Positions 33,299 through 42,693 of a stretch of DNA of 53,855 bases are shown piece after piece. Within the stretch, counting starts at the first letter, position 1. Each line of letters begins with the position of its first letter. Where the stretch lies: assembly GCA_003184365.1 (NCBI GenBank), contig NKYR01000191.1, forward strand, positions 222 to 54,076, given 5' to 3'. The notes beneath the pieces were generated by a model. The model was not told where the DNA came from. It saw nothing but the letters and a program-made list of their open reading frames with translations, and made no database searches. This DNA comes from Evernia prunastri (taxonomy: Eukaryota; Ascomycota; Lecanoromycetes; Lecanorales; Parmeliaceae). The position numbers were made by a program, and so were the translations under genes.

Positions 33299-36079
33299 AT
33301 GTACGATGATGCTTCTCTTTATTACTCATTCAATCCGAGTGCGCAGTCGCAGCAAGAGAAGTCACAATTGCCCAAGCACAAGAGGAAACAATCGGTTTTA
33401 GAACGGCCTAACGTAAGCCCACGACCGCAGCTTGCACCTGATTGCTTTCTGATGGTTTACGCAGGAAGACATCCAGGCTGACAATGGTCGAGTAGATCGC
33501 CTTGCAGATGTTTTCGGAGCTCCCCAAGAGCTCGTTGGACCACCGGAAGCTACCTTGACTCGCCGGGCACAATCTTACAGTGACTTCCATGATGCAGTAA
33601 AAGCTGTACTAGGCCAAGATGTCGTTCCTAAAGGTGTTGCGAAGGAAACAGCAAAGGACGACGCGAAGACCGAGGAGAAAAGTATCACGTCGGAGGTAGA
33701 CTTCGCTGATTGGTACAATGGCTTGGAGCACGAGTTACTGGACTCTAGTCATGACGATTACGTGTCAGTAATGTTAAAGGAGATCTCAGAGATCAGCGTG
33801 CTGAGAACTTCTACAGGAACTATCAGAGACAACTGGAATTATCTAAGTCGCACCTGGACACTCTACTCTCAGATACATCCTCAACGCTTGATTTATTAGC
33901 TTCGTTGACCAGCTCGTTCAAAGACGTTGACGCTCAGTCTACCATCCTTCAAAGACAATGCGCAGGCCTTCTGGATGAGCAGACTAGGATTACTAGGCTT
34001 GCTGACAACCTCCACGATAATCTCAAGTACTATAATTATCTGGAACCCGTCACAAGACGTCTGAACGCACCAGGAGCAGGAAACTTTGTGAGGAGCAAGG
34101 AGTTTTCGGAAATGCTGGCTCGGCTTGACGAGTGCTTGGAGGACATGGCAGCTCACGTTAGTGTTCCGCTTAGCAAGTCGACGGAATGGGCTTGGCTAAT
34201 CATATTAGCCAAAACAACGAGAATCGGCCACTTACCAGGCGCGCTACCGTTCGTTGATGACAAGAGGCTTAACCTTGATTCGGGTCCATTTTGTCGGAGC
34301 TTTGCGAGAGATAGCCTCCGATGTTTCGAGGCGTATTGCTGATCGCCAATTGAACGATACCACAAACTCGGCACTTCTCTACGCCAAATTCCGATTTGGT
34401 GCCTCAGAGCTAAAAGAGGTCGCCCAGGAAATTCGAAAGCGAGCGGTTGTCCCCGTTGGAGCTGAGCCTGGAGCTGAAGCAGAGTATCAAAGTTTAATGA
34501 ACGAATTGTACACGAGCTACTCAGCCACTCGTGGTAGGCTCGTAATTCCGCTCGCCAGGAAGAAAGTTGCAGACATTGCGTTGGCTCCCAGTACTTCGAA
34601 AGACCTTATTTCCTTTGCACGAAGCAGCATTGGCTATACTCGTGGAGTCTGCTCCGATGAGTACGAGCTTTGGCGGGAATGGTTTGAAGGAGAAGATCGG
34701 TTGTACGACTTTCTCGAATCTGTGTGCGAGCCGTTGTATGACCATTTACGACCGAGGATCATTCGCGAGACTCAACTATTGAAACTCTGCGAGCTGTGCA
34801 CCCTTTTGCAAACGAGGTATATGCACGACCAAGACGAAGAGGCCGAGCCTATCGAGGCAAATCAGTTTGATTTCTCGCTGCTAATTCACACAGCGCTTGA
34901 AGACGCACAGACTAGACTTGTGTTTCGTGCCCAAGCTGTCCTACGTGATGAAATTGAGAGATACAGACCAAAGAAAGAGGAGTTGGATTATCCAGCCCGT
35001 AATCGACAAGTCTCCCTATCTGGCACCAAATCCCAACGTCCACGTGCCACATCTGGACGAAATGACTCAAATACGGAGCCTACCACTCCGATGCCCAAAA
35101 CTCCCATGGTTGTGGAAGAAGGAGATTCGCCGAACGGACGTTGGGGCTTCGACACCGAAGCAGCTTTCCAAGGCTGGTATCCTACCTTGAAAAAAGCGAT
35201 TTGGCTTCTGAGTCGTATTTATCGGCTTGTCAACGTATGGCTGTTCCATCCGTAGCCTTGTATTTGCATTGCTAATATTAACTGCAGTCCACCGTCTTTG
35301 ATGATCTGGCGCACAACATAGTCCATCAAACCACTGCGTCCCTCAAGCACGCTTCAGCACTCGTTACCCAAAAGCCACATAATACCTCGGCTGACGGCCG
35401 TCTCTTTCTTATCAAGCACTTATTAATCCTCAAACAGCAAATAGTAGCCTTCGACATAGAATATGTGACGCCGGACATCTCCTTCGATTTCTCCGGCGTT
35501 ACAAACACATTCTGGGAGCTTCGAGAAAGGGGCGGCCTTTTTGACCCCCGGAATCTTTGGCGAGTTATGGGTGGTGGTCTTTTGCCAAAAGTTGTGGAAA
35601 ACATGCTCGACGCCAAAGTTGAGCTTGATGGGAGTCTCCGGACAGTCATCAATGACCTCACAAGCGATTATGCTTCCAGGATGACCAAGCCTGTCGATGC
35701 ATCGGCCACTGCCAAGAAAGGCTTCGATGCAGTCCAGGCGGTCAACGTGATCCAAAAGGTTGCTGAGAAGGAGGTAGCAGGACTTCGGCGCAAATTAGAC
35801 GAGTACGTAGACGACGTTCGGACCAAGGAAACCCTTGTGGCAGCGGTTCAGGATCAGGTGGTACAGAATTACGAAACGTTTTACGACATGTACACGGCAG
35901 AGAAGAGATCGAATGGAAAGCAAGTCAGTAAAAAGGGAAAAGGAAGGGACGACGAAGCATGGGATCCTGATATGTTCAGTGAATGGGCAGGGAGCGTGTT
36001 CAGAGTCAGGGGTATGGGTGCACTGGCTGAAGATGAAGAAAGTAGGAGTAGAAGTGTGAGTCGGAGTGGAAGCATGTAA
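33299..36079 (+). CDS. COG3: Conserved oligomeric Golgi complex subunit 3 (Sec34)
   Basis: Five exons fit: 33299-33412, 33465-33763, 33817-34156, 34209-35234 and 35288-36079 (856 residues; phases agree throughout). Introns are 52, 53, 52 and 53 nt. The COG3/Sec34 N-terminal region runs VNYQRQLELSKSHLDTLLSD then LLASLTSSFKDVDAQSTILQ with coiled-coil character, then LKYYNYLEPVTRRLNAPGAG. The core continues LMTRGLTLIRVHFVGALREI and AKFRFGASELKEVAQEIRKR, then FDFSGVTNTFWELRERGGLF near the C-terminus. COG3 is in lobe A of the tethering complex for retrograde intra-Golgi vesicles. Intron 2 uses a GTCAGT donor at 33764. A downstream alternative start is not needed. Confidence 0.93.
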
Positions 36080-36494
36080 AAGTAATACTTTATCTTCATT
36101 GTAATGGCTTTCCCAACATGAGTAGCAATTGAATGGTAAAAAGCGCTGTAAGCCTTTATTGAGTAAGTGGGGGCTTTGGAAAAATGCCAGCGAATCGTGC
36201 GTGGAATTTTCTCCGCTCCCGCCAAGAATCCCACCCCCATGCGCCGTTGGTTCAGCCTCCGCTTATTATCGCTACTTGCTACCACATTATTATTATTTAT
36301 ACTATACAGCTCTGCTCCCAAGTCTCACCGTTCCGTCGCTCTTCCCACGTTCCTTACCCGTTTCCACCGGGGCGCTCGGCCATCAATTTCACCAGCATTG
36401 CCGTATCCCCGAGCCCCTCTCCGCCGCCAGCCCCGGAGGTTTCTCCTACCAAGCGGATCCAGTTATCTTTCTCAGACTACAGCAGCCCTTCGAA
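36080..36494. other. CaM-kinase promoter and leader
   Basis: The 415 bases between COG3 and the kinase are C/T-rich towards the kinase ATG, as in fungal 5' leaders. The kinase frame stays open upstream of ATG 36495 as far as ~36129, but the extra residues look non-family, so I treat them as untranslated. Confidence 0.5.
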
Positions 36495-37871
36495 ATGGCC
36501 GCACAAGATGGGCAGGCAAAGCCCCAAATCCAGCCATGCAGGTACAAGACTGGGAAAACATTGGGCGCAGGGAGCTACTCGGTGGTCAAGGAGTGTGTAC
36601 ATATAGACACTGGAAGATACTATGCGGCGAAGGTCATCAACAAAAGGATGATGGCGGGCAGGGAGCACATGGTACCTGCCAGAAATTTGCGCCACGGACT
36701 TGGGGGACCATCAAAGCTGATGGCAGCTGTGATAGGTTCGAAACGAGATTGCAGTTTTGAAGAAGGTATCAATGGGCCATCAAAACATACTGACGCTGGT
36801 GGACTACTTTGAGACCATGAACAATTGTCCGTCTCTCGGAGATGCTTCCGGTCAACCGGCTCCAGAGCAATTGCTTACATCCTTACAGTATACCTGGTGA
36901 CCGACCTCGCCCTCGGCGGTGAACTGTTCGATCGAATATGTCGGAAAGGAAGCTATTATGAATCCGATGCGGCAGACCTCATCCGCGCAACTCTCTCCGC
37001 CGTCGCCTATCTTCATGATCATGGGATTGTGCATCGCGATCTGAAGCCTGAGAACCTTTTGTTTCGAACGCCAGAAGATAACGCAGACCTGCTGATAGCA
37101 GACTTCGGTCTTTCGAGGATAATGGACGAAGAGGCTTTTCACGTTCTCACCACGACGTGCGGTACACCAGGCTACATGGCTCCTGAAATCTTCAAGAAAA
37201 CCGGTCACGGGAAACCAGTGTTTGTTCCCCTTCTGATGCGCACCCTGCTCATTGCTAATACGTGCTTCAGAGATGTTTGGGCAATAGGCGTAATAACCTA
37301 CTTCCTCCTTTGCGGCTACACCCCCTTCGACCGGGATTCCAATCTCGAAGAAATGCAAGCCATTTTAGTTGCCGATTACTCCTTTACCCCCCTCGAATAC
37401 TGGCGTTCCGTCTCCCTCTCCGCACGTGAATTTATCAAACGCTGCCTGACCATCGACCCCCAACAACGCATGACAGCACACGAAGCGCTCTCACACCCGT
37501 TCGTAGACGAAATGGCGAGACAACAACGGGGTGAAAGCGCGAAAGGTGGAGGCGATTTGCTACCTGTGATTAAGAAGAATTTTAATGCACGAAGGACGTT
37601 GCACGCGGCTATCGATACAATAAGGGCTATTAACAAGTTGAGGGAAGGAGGTGCGGCGGGGTTGATGGAGGGAGCTATGAGCCAACAGCCGAATGTCAAG
37701 CGTCAAGGGAACGGGCATGGGAATGAGGGGGGCTTTAGGGGCCAGGGGGACGATAGGATGGAGATTGACAGTCGGGGGAATGCGAGGGGGCAGACGGAGG
37801 AGCAGATCCGGGAGCAGCAAAGACGGGTGGAGGAGACGAGTCGAGGTTTATGGGGACAGGCGAGGGGCTGA
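36495..37871 (+). CDS. Calcium/calmodulin-dependent protein kinase (CaMKI type)
   Basis: Four exons fit: 36495-36671, 36736-36826, 36889-37219 and 37271-37871 (399 residues, usual for fungal CMK1). Kinase motifs occur in order: glycine loop GAGSYSVV (24-31), AAKVI with Lys46, VRNEIAVLKKV (helix C), HRDLKPENLLF, DFGLSRI, GTPGYMAPEI, DVWAIGVITYFLLCGYTPFD and the HPFVDE end. It is followed by a basic amphipathic segment (IKKNFNARRTLHAAIDTIRA), which fits the autoinhibitory/calmodulin-binding region. It should phosphorylate Ser/Thr targets on Ca2+ signals. The donors at 36827 (GTCCGT) and 37220 (GTTTGT) are weak. Intron 3 is 51 nt without a stop. Confidence 0.9.
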
Positions 37872-38127
37872 GATGGAAGCGCTCGTAGTTAGAAAAGCAA
37901 CAAGGGTTCCGGAAACGTCTTCAAAGTTATCTTTACTCTCCTCGTCTTGTCACGCAAGCTTGGATAAATCAGGATCACTTGCTGTAGAGATCAGAGAGGG
38001 CATTATAGCGAAGCGGCGCTTCAAACGTATCAACCTTGATGTCCTTTTGGGAGTATTAATGATAGGTCTATGATTTGAAGCAGAAGTAAATGTATGGCTA
38101 CATACTACGGAGGTACTTTAACCCCTT

Positions 38128-38183
38128 TTGTGAAGTGCAAATTAAATAAGAATGCTTGGCAAAATTCATCGCGCCCCCCCTCC
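38128..38183 (+). repeat. MITE left terminal inverted repeat
   Basis: It is the exact reverse complement of 38544-38599 and includes a run of seven C near its inner end. Confidence 0.9.
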
Positions 38184-38543
38184 GAAAATCAGTGAAAAGA
38201 GATCCAAAGTATCGTAAATATCGACTTTTTCTTAACTAAAACTTTTGACATATACTATTAACTAATATTATTCATATTAAAAGTATTTCAAATTATTTAT
38301 TCTATCAACTTTTTTTTCTCAAAATGTTTTTTACTATTTTTTTATTTTTCAAAAATCTACATATAAAATCGTAAAAAGAAAGAAAAATCTATTTAAAGAA
38401 AATCCGAAAAAAAAGTCATTACAATCAATGATTTGGAACAACTTTTATACATATCAAATTGGTTGATAAATAGTGTTTAAGATTTCAGATAAGAGAAAGT
38501 CGGTTTTTTTACAAGTTTTTCTCTCTTTTTCCCGCAGATCTCT

Positions 38544-38599
38544 GGAGGGGGGGCGCGATGAATTTTGCCAAGCATTCTTATTTAATTTGCACTTCACAA
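38544..38599 (-). repeat. MITE right terminal inverted repeat
   Basis: It is the exact reverse complement of 38128-38183. Its outer end lies 276 bases upstream of the AMMECR1-domain gene's ATG, so the element sits within that gene's promoter. Confidence 0.9.
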
Positions 38600-38875
38600 T
38601 TTAACCCCGGAGACACCTCCTACTCCAAGCGCTACGGCGGACATCTCCAGCTTGAGTCGTCATCCGCAGGCATCACACACAGTCTCTCAATTCCTCTCAG
38701 CCTTCTATGATCTTCTCTATTCCTCCACTGCCTTTTGCAGGCTCATCGACAGCCAATCTCGCCATGCATATAAATCGGTATGACTTGATCTATTAATTAA
38801 TACAGCTTTTCTACCAGTACTCTCTTCGACTTGCAACGGCGTAGTATTCGTACACCTCCCGCCGATCGTCTCGCC

Positions 38876-39972
38876 ATGGCTACTTCAGCCCATTGCGCCT
38901 ACTGCTTCGAGATCCTAGTCGCTGACCTCGAAGATCGGGAACCGCTCGAATATCGGCAGGTACTCAATTTATGGGCTCAGTATGAATCCCTAACGAAATC
39001 CAAGGCCGCCAAGACCGAAGAAGACGAGGAAGATGATGAGGACCTTGAGCTACGGGATGGAGACGACTTGGAGGACGACAGTGAGATGGACGGGTCAGAA
39101 GAAGCAGGCGAAGGCGAAGACGATGAAGACGAAGAGCCTCAAGAAGAAGAAATCGCTCAACCTGTACCCTCGAAACTGTCTCTCCCCAGTATATCCCGCC
39201 TGCAAGCGCCATCCCCCGCCTCAGCTTCTTCTTCCTCCTCGACTCCATCCACCCTCTCCACCACTTCCTCCAACGCGGCTTTAGATAGCACCTCGAAGTC
39301 CTCTTCCAAAACCTCCTTCTTCAGCTTCGGTAGTCGGCGCTCACAGCAACCATCACCTGTCGCTCCGCCCAGAGAGGAGCATCCCTTGTTCGTGACCTGG
39401 AACACGATATCGCCCCGGAGTGGGAATAAGAGTCTCCGAGGATGCATTGGCACGTTTGAAGCGCAGGAGCTGGGGGCTGGGTTGAGGGGGTACGCTTTGA
39501 CTGCGTGGGTCACACCAGCCTGCCACTGAATTATCCAAAAGGAAAATAGCAGTATCTACACACTAGCTGACCGTCCATGTGTACATATAGCGCATTCGAC
39601 GACCACCGCTTTTCCCCCATCTCAATTCCCGAACTTCCCACCCTCTCCACCTCCATCACCCTCCTCACAAACTTCACCCCGGCCTCGCACCCCCTCGACT
39701 GGACCCTGGGCACCCACGGCATCCGCATTTCCTTCTCCCATCATGGCAAGCGCTACAACGCGACCTACCTGCCCGACGTAGCCGTCGAGCAGGAATGGAG
39801 CAAGGAAGAGACGATTGTAAGTCTGATGCGGAAGGCGGCGTGGAAGGGGAGGAGTGGGGAGTGGAGGCACGTCAAAGGGATGGAGGTTGTGAGGTATGAG
39901 GGCAAGAAGGCGAGTCTAGGGTGGACGGAGTGGAGCGCATGGAGGAACTGGGTGGAGGAGTTGAGAAACTGA
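38876..39972 (+). CDS. AMMECR1-domain protein
   Basis: Exons 38876-39504 and 39591-39972 (336 residues) are joined by an 86-nt intron, giving GYALTA|AFDDHRFSPI. Start MATSAHCAYCFEILVADLED is followed after ~35 residues by a ~140-residue insert: first acidic (runs of Glu/Asp), then Ser/Thr/Pro-rich. The AMMECR1 fold resumes at PLFVTWNTISPRSGNKSLRG with the invariant LRGCIGTF. It continues ISIPELPTLS, PLDWTLGTHGIRI, YLPDVAVEQEWSKEETIVSL and ends WVEELRN. The family is conserved from archaea to man; a role with MEMO1-like partners is suspected, but biochemical function is unclear. The insert splits the domain and is typical of filamentous fungi. Confidence 0.88.
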
Positions 39973-40866
39973 AAGCTTTCTCTCAAACTTACAAAACATG
40001 CTCGTCAGGAAATTTCACGACTTGCGGCGGCAGGTCTAAACATTTTTGAGTATCAAAGATGGTAAGGTATTGTGGTGGCCATCCTTTTTCGGCGCTTCTC
40101 GATGATAATAGATCTAGATCTCTTTATCCGAACTCGATATCATCTAAGGAAGACATTTTCATTCAAAGCCCTCTTCCCCCAAGCGCCGTGCACCAAAGAG
40201 CTGACCCCTGAGCCCGTCTCTCGAACCACACTTCCCACGCTTCCCTACAACTAAGCATCGTCGCAATACACCTTTCCCATTCGTTGCTTCATCATTGTCG
40301 TCATCAACCCCATCCAGTCCAAGCACCCTAATCATATAATCCCCAAACATACGCCTCTGATACTCTCCAATCTGCTCCACCACCACCACCGCCACCACCA
40401 CCACTATGGCCACCCCTTTCCTCCTTTCTCACTCCTCCCATCCAAAGAACCTTCACCCTCAGCGTCTTCCCCATTCCATTCTCCAGGTTTCCAGCACCAC
40501 CCCCAACGCCTATGCCAGCCCAGCCCAACCCGACTAAACACAACGAACACACAACGAACACACAGGAGCACTCTCCTTCCCTCTGTCCATCTGGCTTTCC
40601 TTCTAGATTCTTACTCCTCAGCCTCTCACTCCTTACGCTCTTACCACTACCCGCAAATTCCACCCCCAATTCCAATTCCAAATACCAATCCCAAATCCCA
40701 GCCCCAACCCCCTCCCAATCCAGCCAAAAACGGACGTACGTACTTACGTCTTAACGCTTACAGCTCCAAATAACCAGGACCCAAACATGACTTAGCCGAA
40801 AAAAAACTTGTGGACAGTAGTGCGATGACAGGCAGGGCTAGATGTCCTGGGGTTTGGGGTTGGTGA

Positions 40867-40917
40867 GAGAGGAGGAGCAGGAGGAGGAGCAGGAGGAGGA
40901 GCAGGAGGAGCAGGAGC
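40867..40917. repeat. GGAGGAGCA-type microsatellite
   Basis: About five copies of a 9-12-base unit built from GGA and GCA triplets occur in a row. Confidence 0.85.
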
Positions 40918-41350
40918 ATGGGGAGAGGAAGACCAGACCAGACTAGGTAGGAAAACCCTGGACAGGACAAAAAGTAAAACAGTCCGAAGGCCAGACGCAA
41001 AGCGAGGGCATCCATCCAGCAGAGACATCTACCACTGGAGCGCGAGAAGAAGAAGAAGAAAGAAGGAAAAACCAGGAAAACCGAACACAACCAGCCAGCC
41101 AGCCACACCTCCCTACCTCCCTAACCCCCACAGCTCACCCCCCTCCCTTAGCTCACACACTTACCCTCATCTCACAGACAGCACGCAGAACCGGAAAGAT
41201 CCAGAGACGGAACAGAACCAGCTCACTATCCACTACCCCAGCCCCAGCTCCAACACCAGACCCCAGGCCTTGATGATCAGTCATTGGTCATGTTGGGAAT
41301 GATGGGGTGGGCTTTTGTCTGTGTGTTTGCCTGCTTGCCTGCTTGTTTTC

Positions 41351-41640
41351 TCCCTCTGCTCCCTCTCCCCTTCTCTTCTCTTCCTCTTCTCTTCCTCTTC
41401 TCTTCCTCTTCTTTCTCTCTCCTTCTTCTCTCCTCTTCCCTCCCTCCTCACATCACTCTTTCTTCCTCCTCTATACCTCTCTCTCTTTCCTCTCCTCTCC
41501 TCTCCACCCCTCTCGTTCAATATCACCCTCTCTTCTCTTCTCCTCTCCTCCCTCCCCTTCTTTTCCCCTTCACAACCCTCTCCTTCCACATCACCCTCGC
41601 AAATCACCCTGTCCTCTCTCCTCCTCTTTTCACTCACAAA
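41351..41640. repeat. Long C/T-only tract
   Basis: Almost pure pyrimidine on the plus strand, including tandem TTCTCTTCCTC units (~41380-41412). It has mirror-repeat character, so intramolecular triplex (H-DNA) is possible under negative supercoiling. It may instead be the leader or promoter of an unrecognised transcript. Confidence 0.75.
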
Positions 41641-41989
41641 CCAACCATCCGACTGCCCTCCCTCCCTCAAACTCCAAGCATGACGACTGCTTCCCAGCAA
41701 ACTCTCTCCACCTTACCCCCCCCCCCCTCCCCCACCCCTTCCCCATCTCGAAAAGCTAACAGCCTGTAACAGAGTAGACTGTAGCATACGAGCTGTAAAG
41801 TATACAACAAACCACAAAGATATCCGCCATCGATCACCGTATGCTCACCCATTAGTGTCCCCCTACCCCCTCCCCCTCCCACCCCCAACTCTTCACACCT
41901 GTAACTCATCAGCCGACCTAACCTGTCAAGCCATCAGCCTACCAACCCATCAGCCTAGCTAGAGCCGTAGACGTAGGAAAATCTGGTAT

Positions 41990-42267
41990 TAGGGATGTGA
42001 AACAGAAATCCATCGCCTACCGCGACGATACCGGTTGAGCTTCACCACAAAGGCTTTTACCTTAGATATCCTCTGCGTAATTTCAAGAGCCTTATCCATG
42101 CTATACTCATACTATCAGCCGTAGCATTCATTACCTGCGTAATTAGATTTGTCATGGACGACAACTTACGGGAGAAGTGAGCTTGGGAGCAACATCGGCG
42201 TTCCTGTCGATGATGAGAGCTTTCGTTAGTTGCTCTCTGGCCTTCTTTGCTCTTTGGGGCACACAAG
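41990..42267 (-). CDS. Possible short spliced gene, function unknown
   Basis: A minus-strand frame reads RAKKAREQLTKALIIDRNAD then VAPKLTSP. A 58-nt GTAAGT...GATAG intron (42114-42171 approx.) joins it in phase to YEYSMDKALEITQRISKVKA, then FVVKLNRYRRGRRW, with TAA at 41990-41992. Upstream, GCTAACCAACTAG looks like a branch point and acceptor of another intron, so the 5' exon is missing from this call. Phase agreement across a good intron supports coding, but I recognise no family. It could also be a decayed element or the 3' UTR of the Argonaute gene, which lies upstream on the same strand. Confidence 0.35.
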
Positions 42268-42693
42268 TCCTAGTTGGTTAGCATGTAGGCCAAGAGGGGT
42301 TCGCAGGTTTCGCAGAACGATCACATTAAGCAAAGGGCACCGGGTGATGACACAATAAATATTTTGATTTGTTGTGCTGTTTTCCTATCTGAATTTCTCT
42401 CTATGAACACGCAAGCATGATGATCGTGATAGATGAAGGTTAAAGCTTCAATTGGGAATGCCCGCTACCTCAGCCACAGTATCTTCCCGATGTGAGAACG
42501 AGATCCGAAGATAATCGAACCAGGAGTAGCATGAGTGATGATCCGAAAACTGCTCTTGAACGAGACAGATGTGATGTATTAGGGTGAGGAGTTGAGTGGA
42601 TGTAATATGCATGCCAAATTGATTAGTCGCTAAGAAGAAGAAAAATTCGCATCATGTCGCATGATAATTTTCGAGCCAAGTCTTCTGTTCTCC
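42268..42693. other. Argonaute 3' flank
   Basis: About 430 bases downstream of the Argonaute stop, moderately AT-rich, with no gene seen. It should contain that gene's 3' UTR. Confidence 0.5.

Larger units (their letters stand above)
38126..38599. mobile_element. 474-bp MITE with perfect 56-bp inverted repeats
   Basis: Perfect 56-base inverted repeats (38128-38183 and 38544-38599; outer end TTGTGAAGTGCAAATTAAAT, inner end CGCGCCCCCCCTCC) flank a ~360-base AT-rich core with no coding capacity. The 9-base sequence TTTAACCCC lies directly outside on both sides (38117-38125 and 38600-38608) and looks like a target duplication. On the left, two extra T separate it from the TIR. Long TIRs and 9-bp duplications suggest a Mutator-like (MULE) origin, but no transposase is present to confirm that. 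Confidence 0.85.
39973..41989. other. 2-kb low-complexity intergenic region
   Basis: No gene is supported. It contains runs of CCACCACC (~40380-40405), a GGAGGAGCA repeat, a ~290-base pyrimidine tract, and C-homopolymers near 41717 and 41866. Many frames here are low-complexity artefacts. A 29-codon frame from ATG 41681 follows the pyrimidine tract, but I cannot link it to any exon. Confidence 0.6.

Noticed and set aside
41281..41769. Several 120-160-codon frames on both strands
   Set aside because: They are translations of a C/T-only tract, giving only Ser/Leu/Pro/Phe or Arg/Glu/Gly runs.
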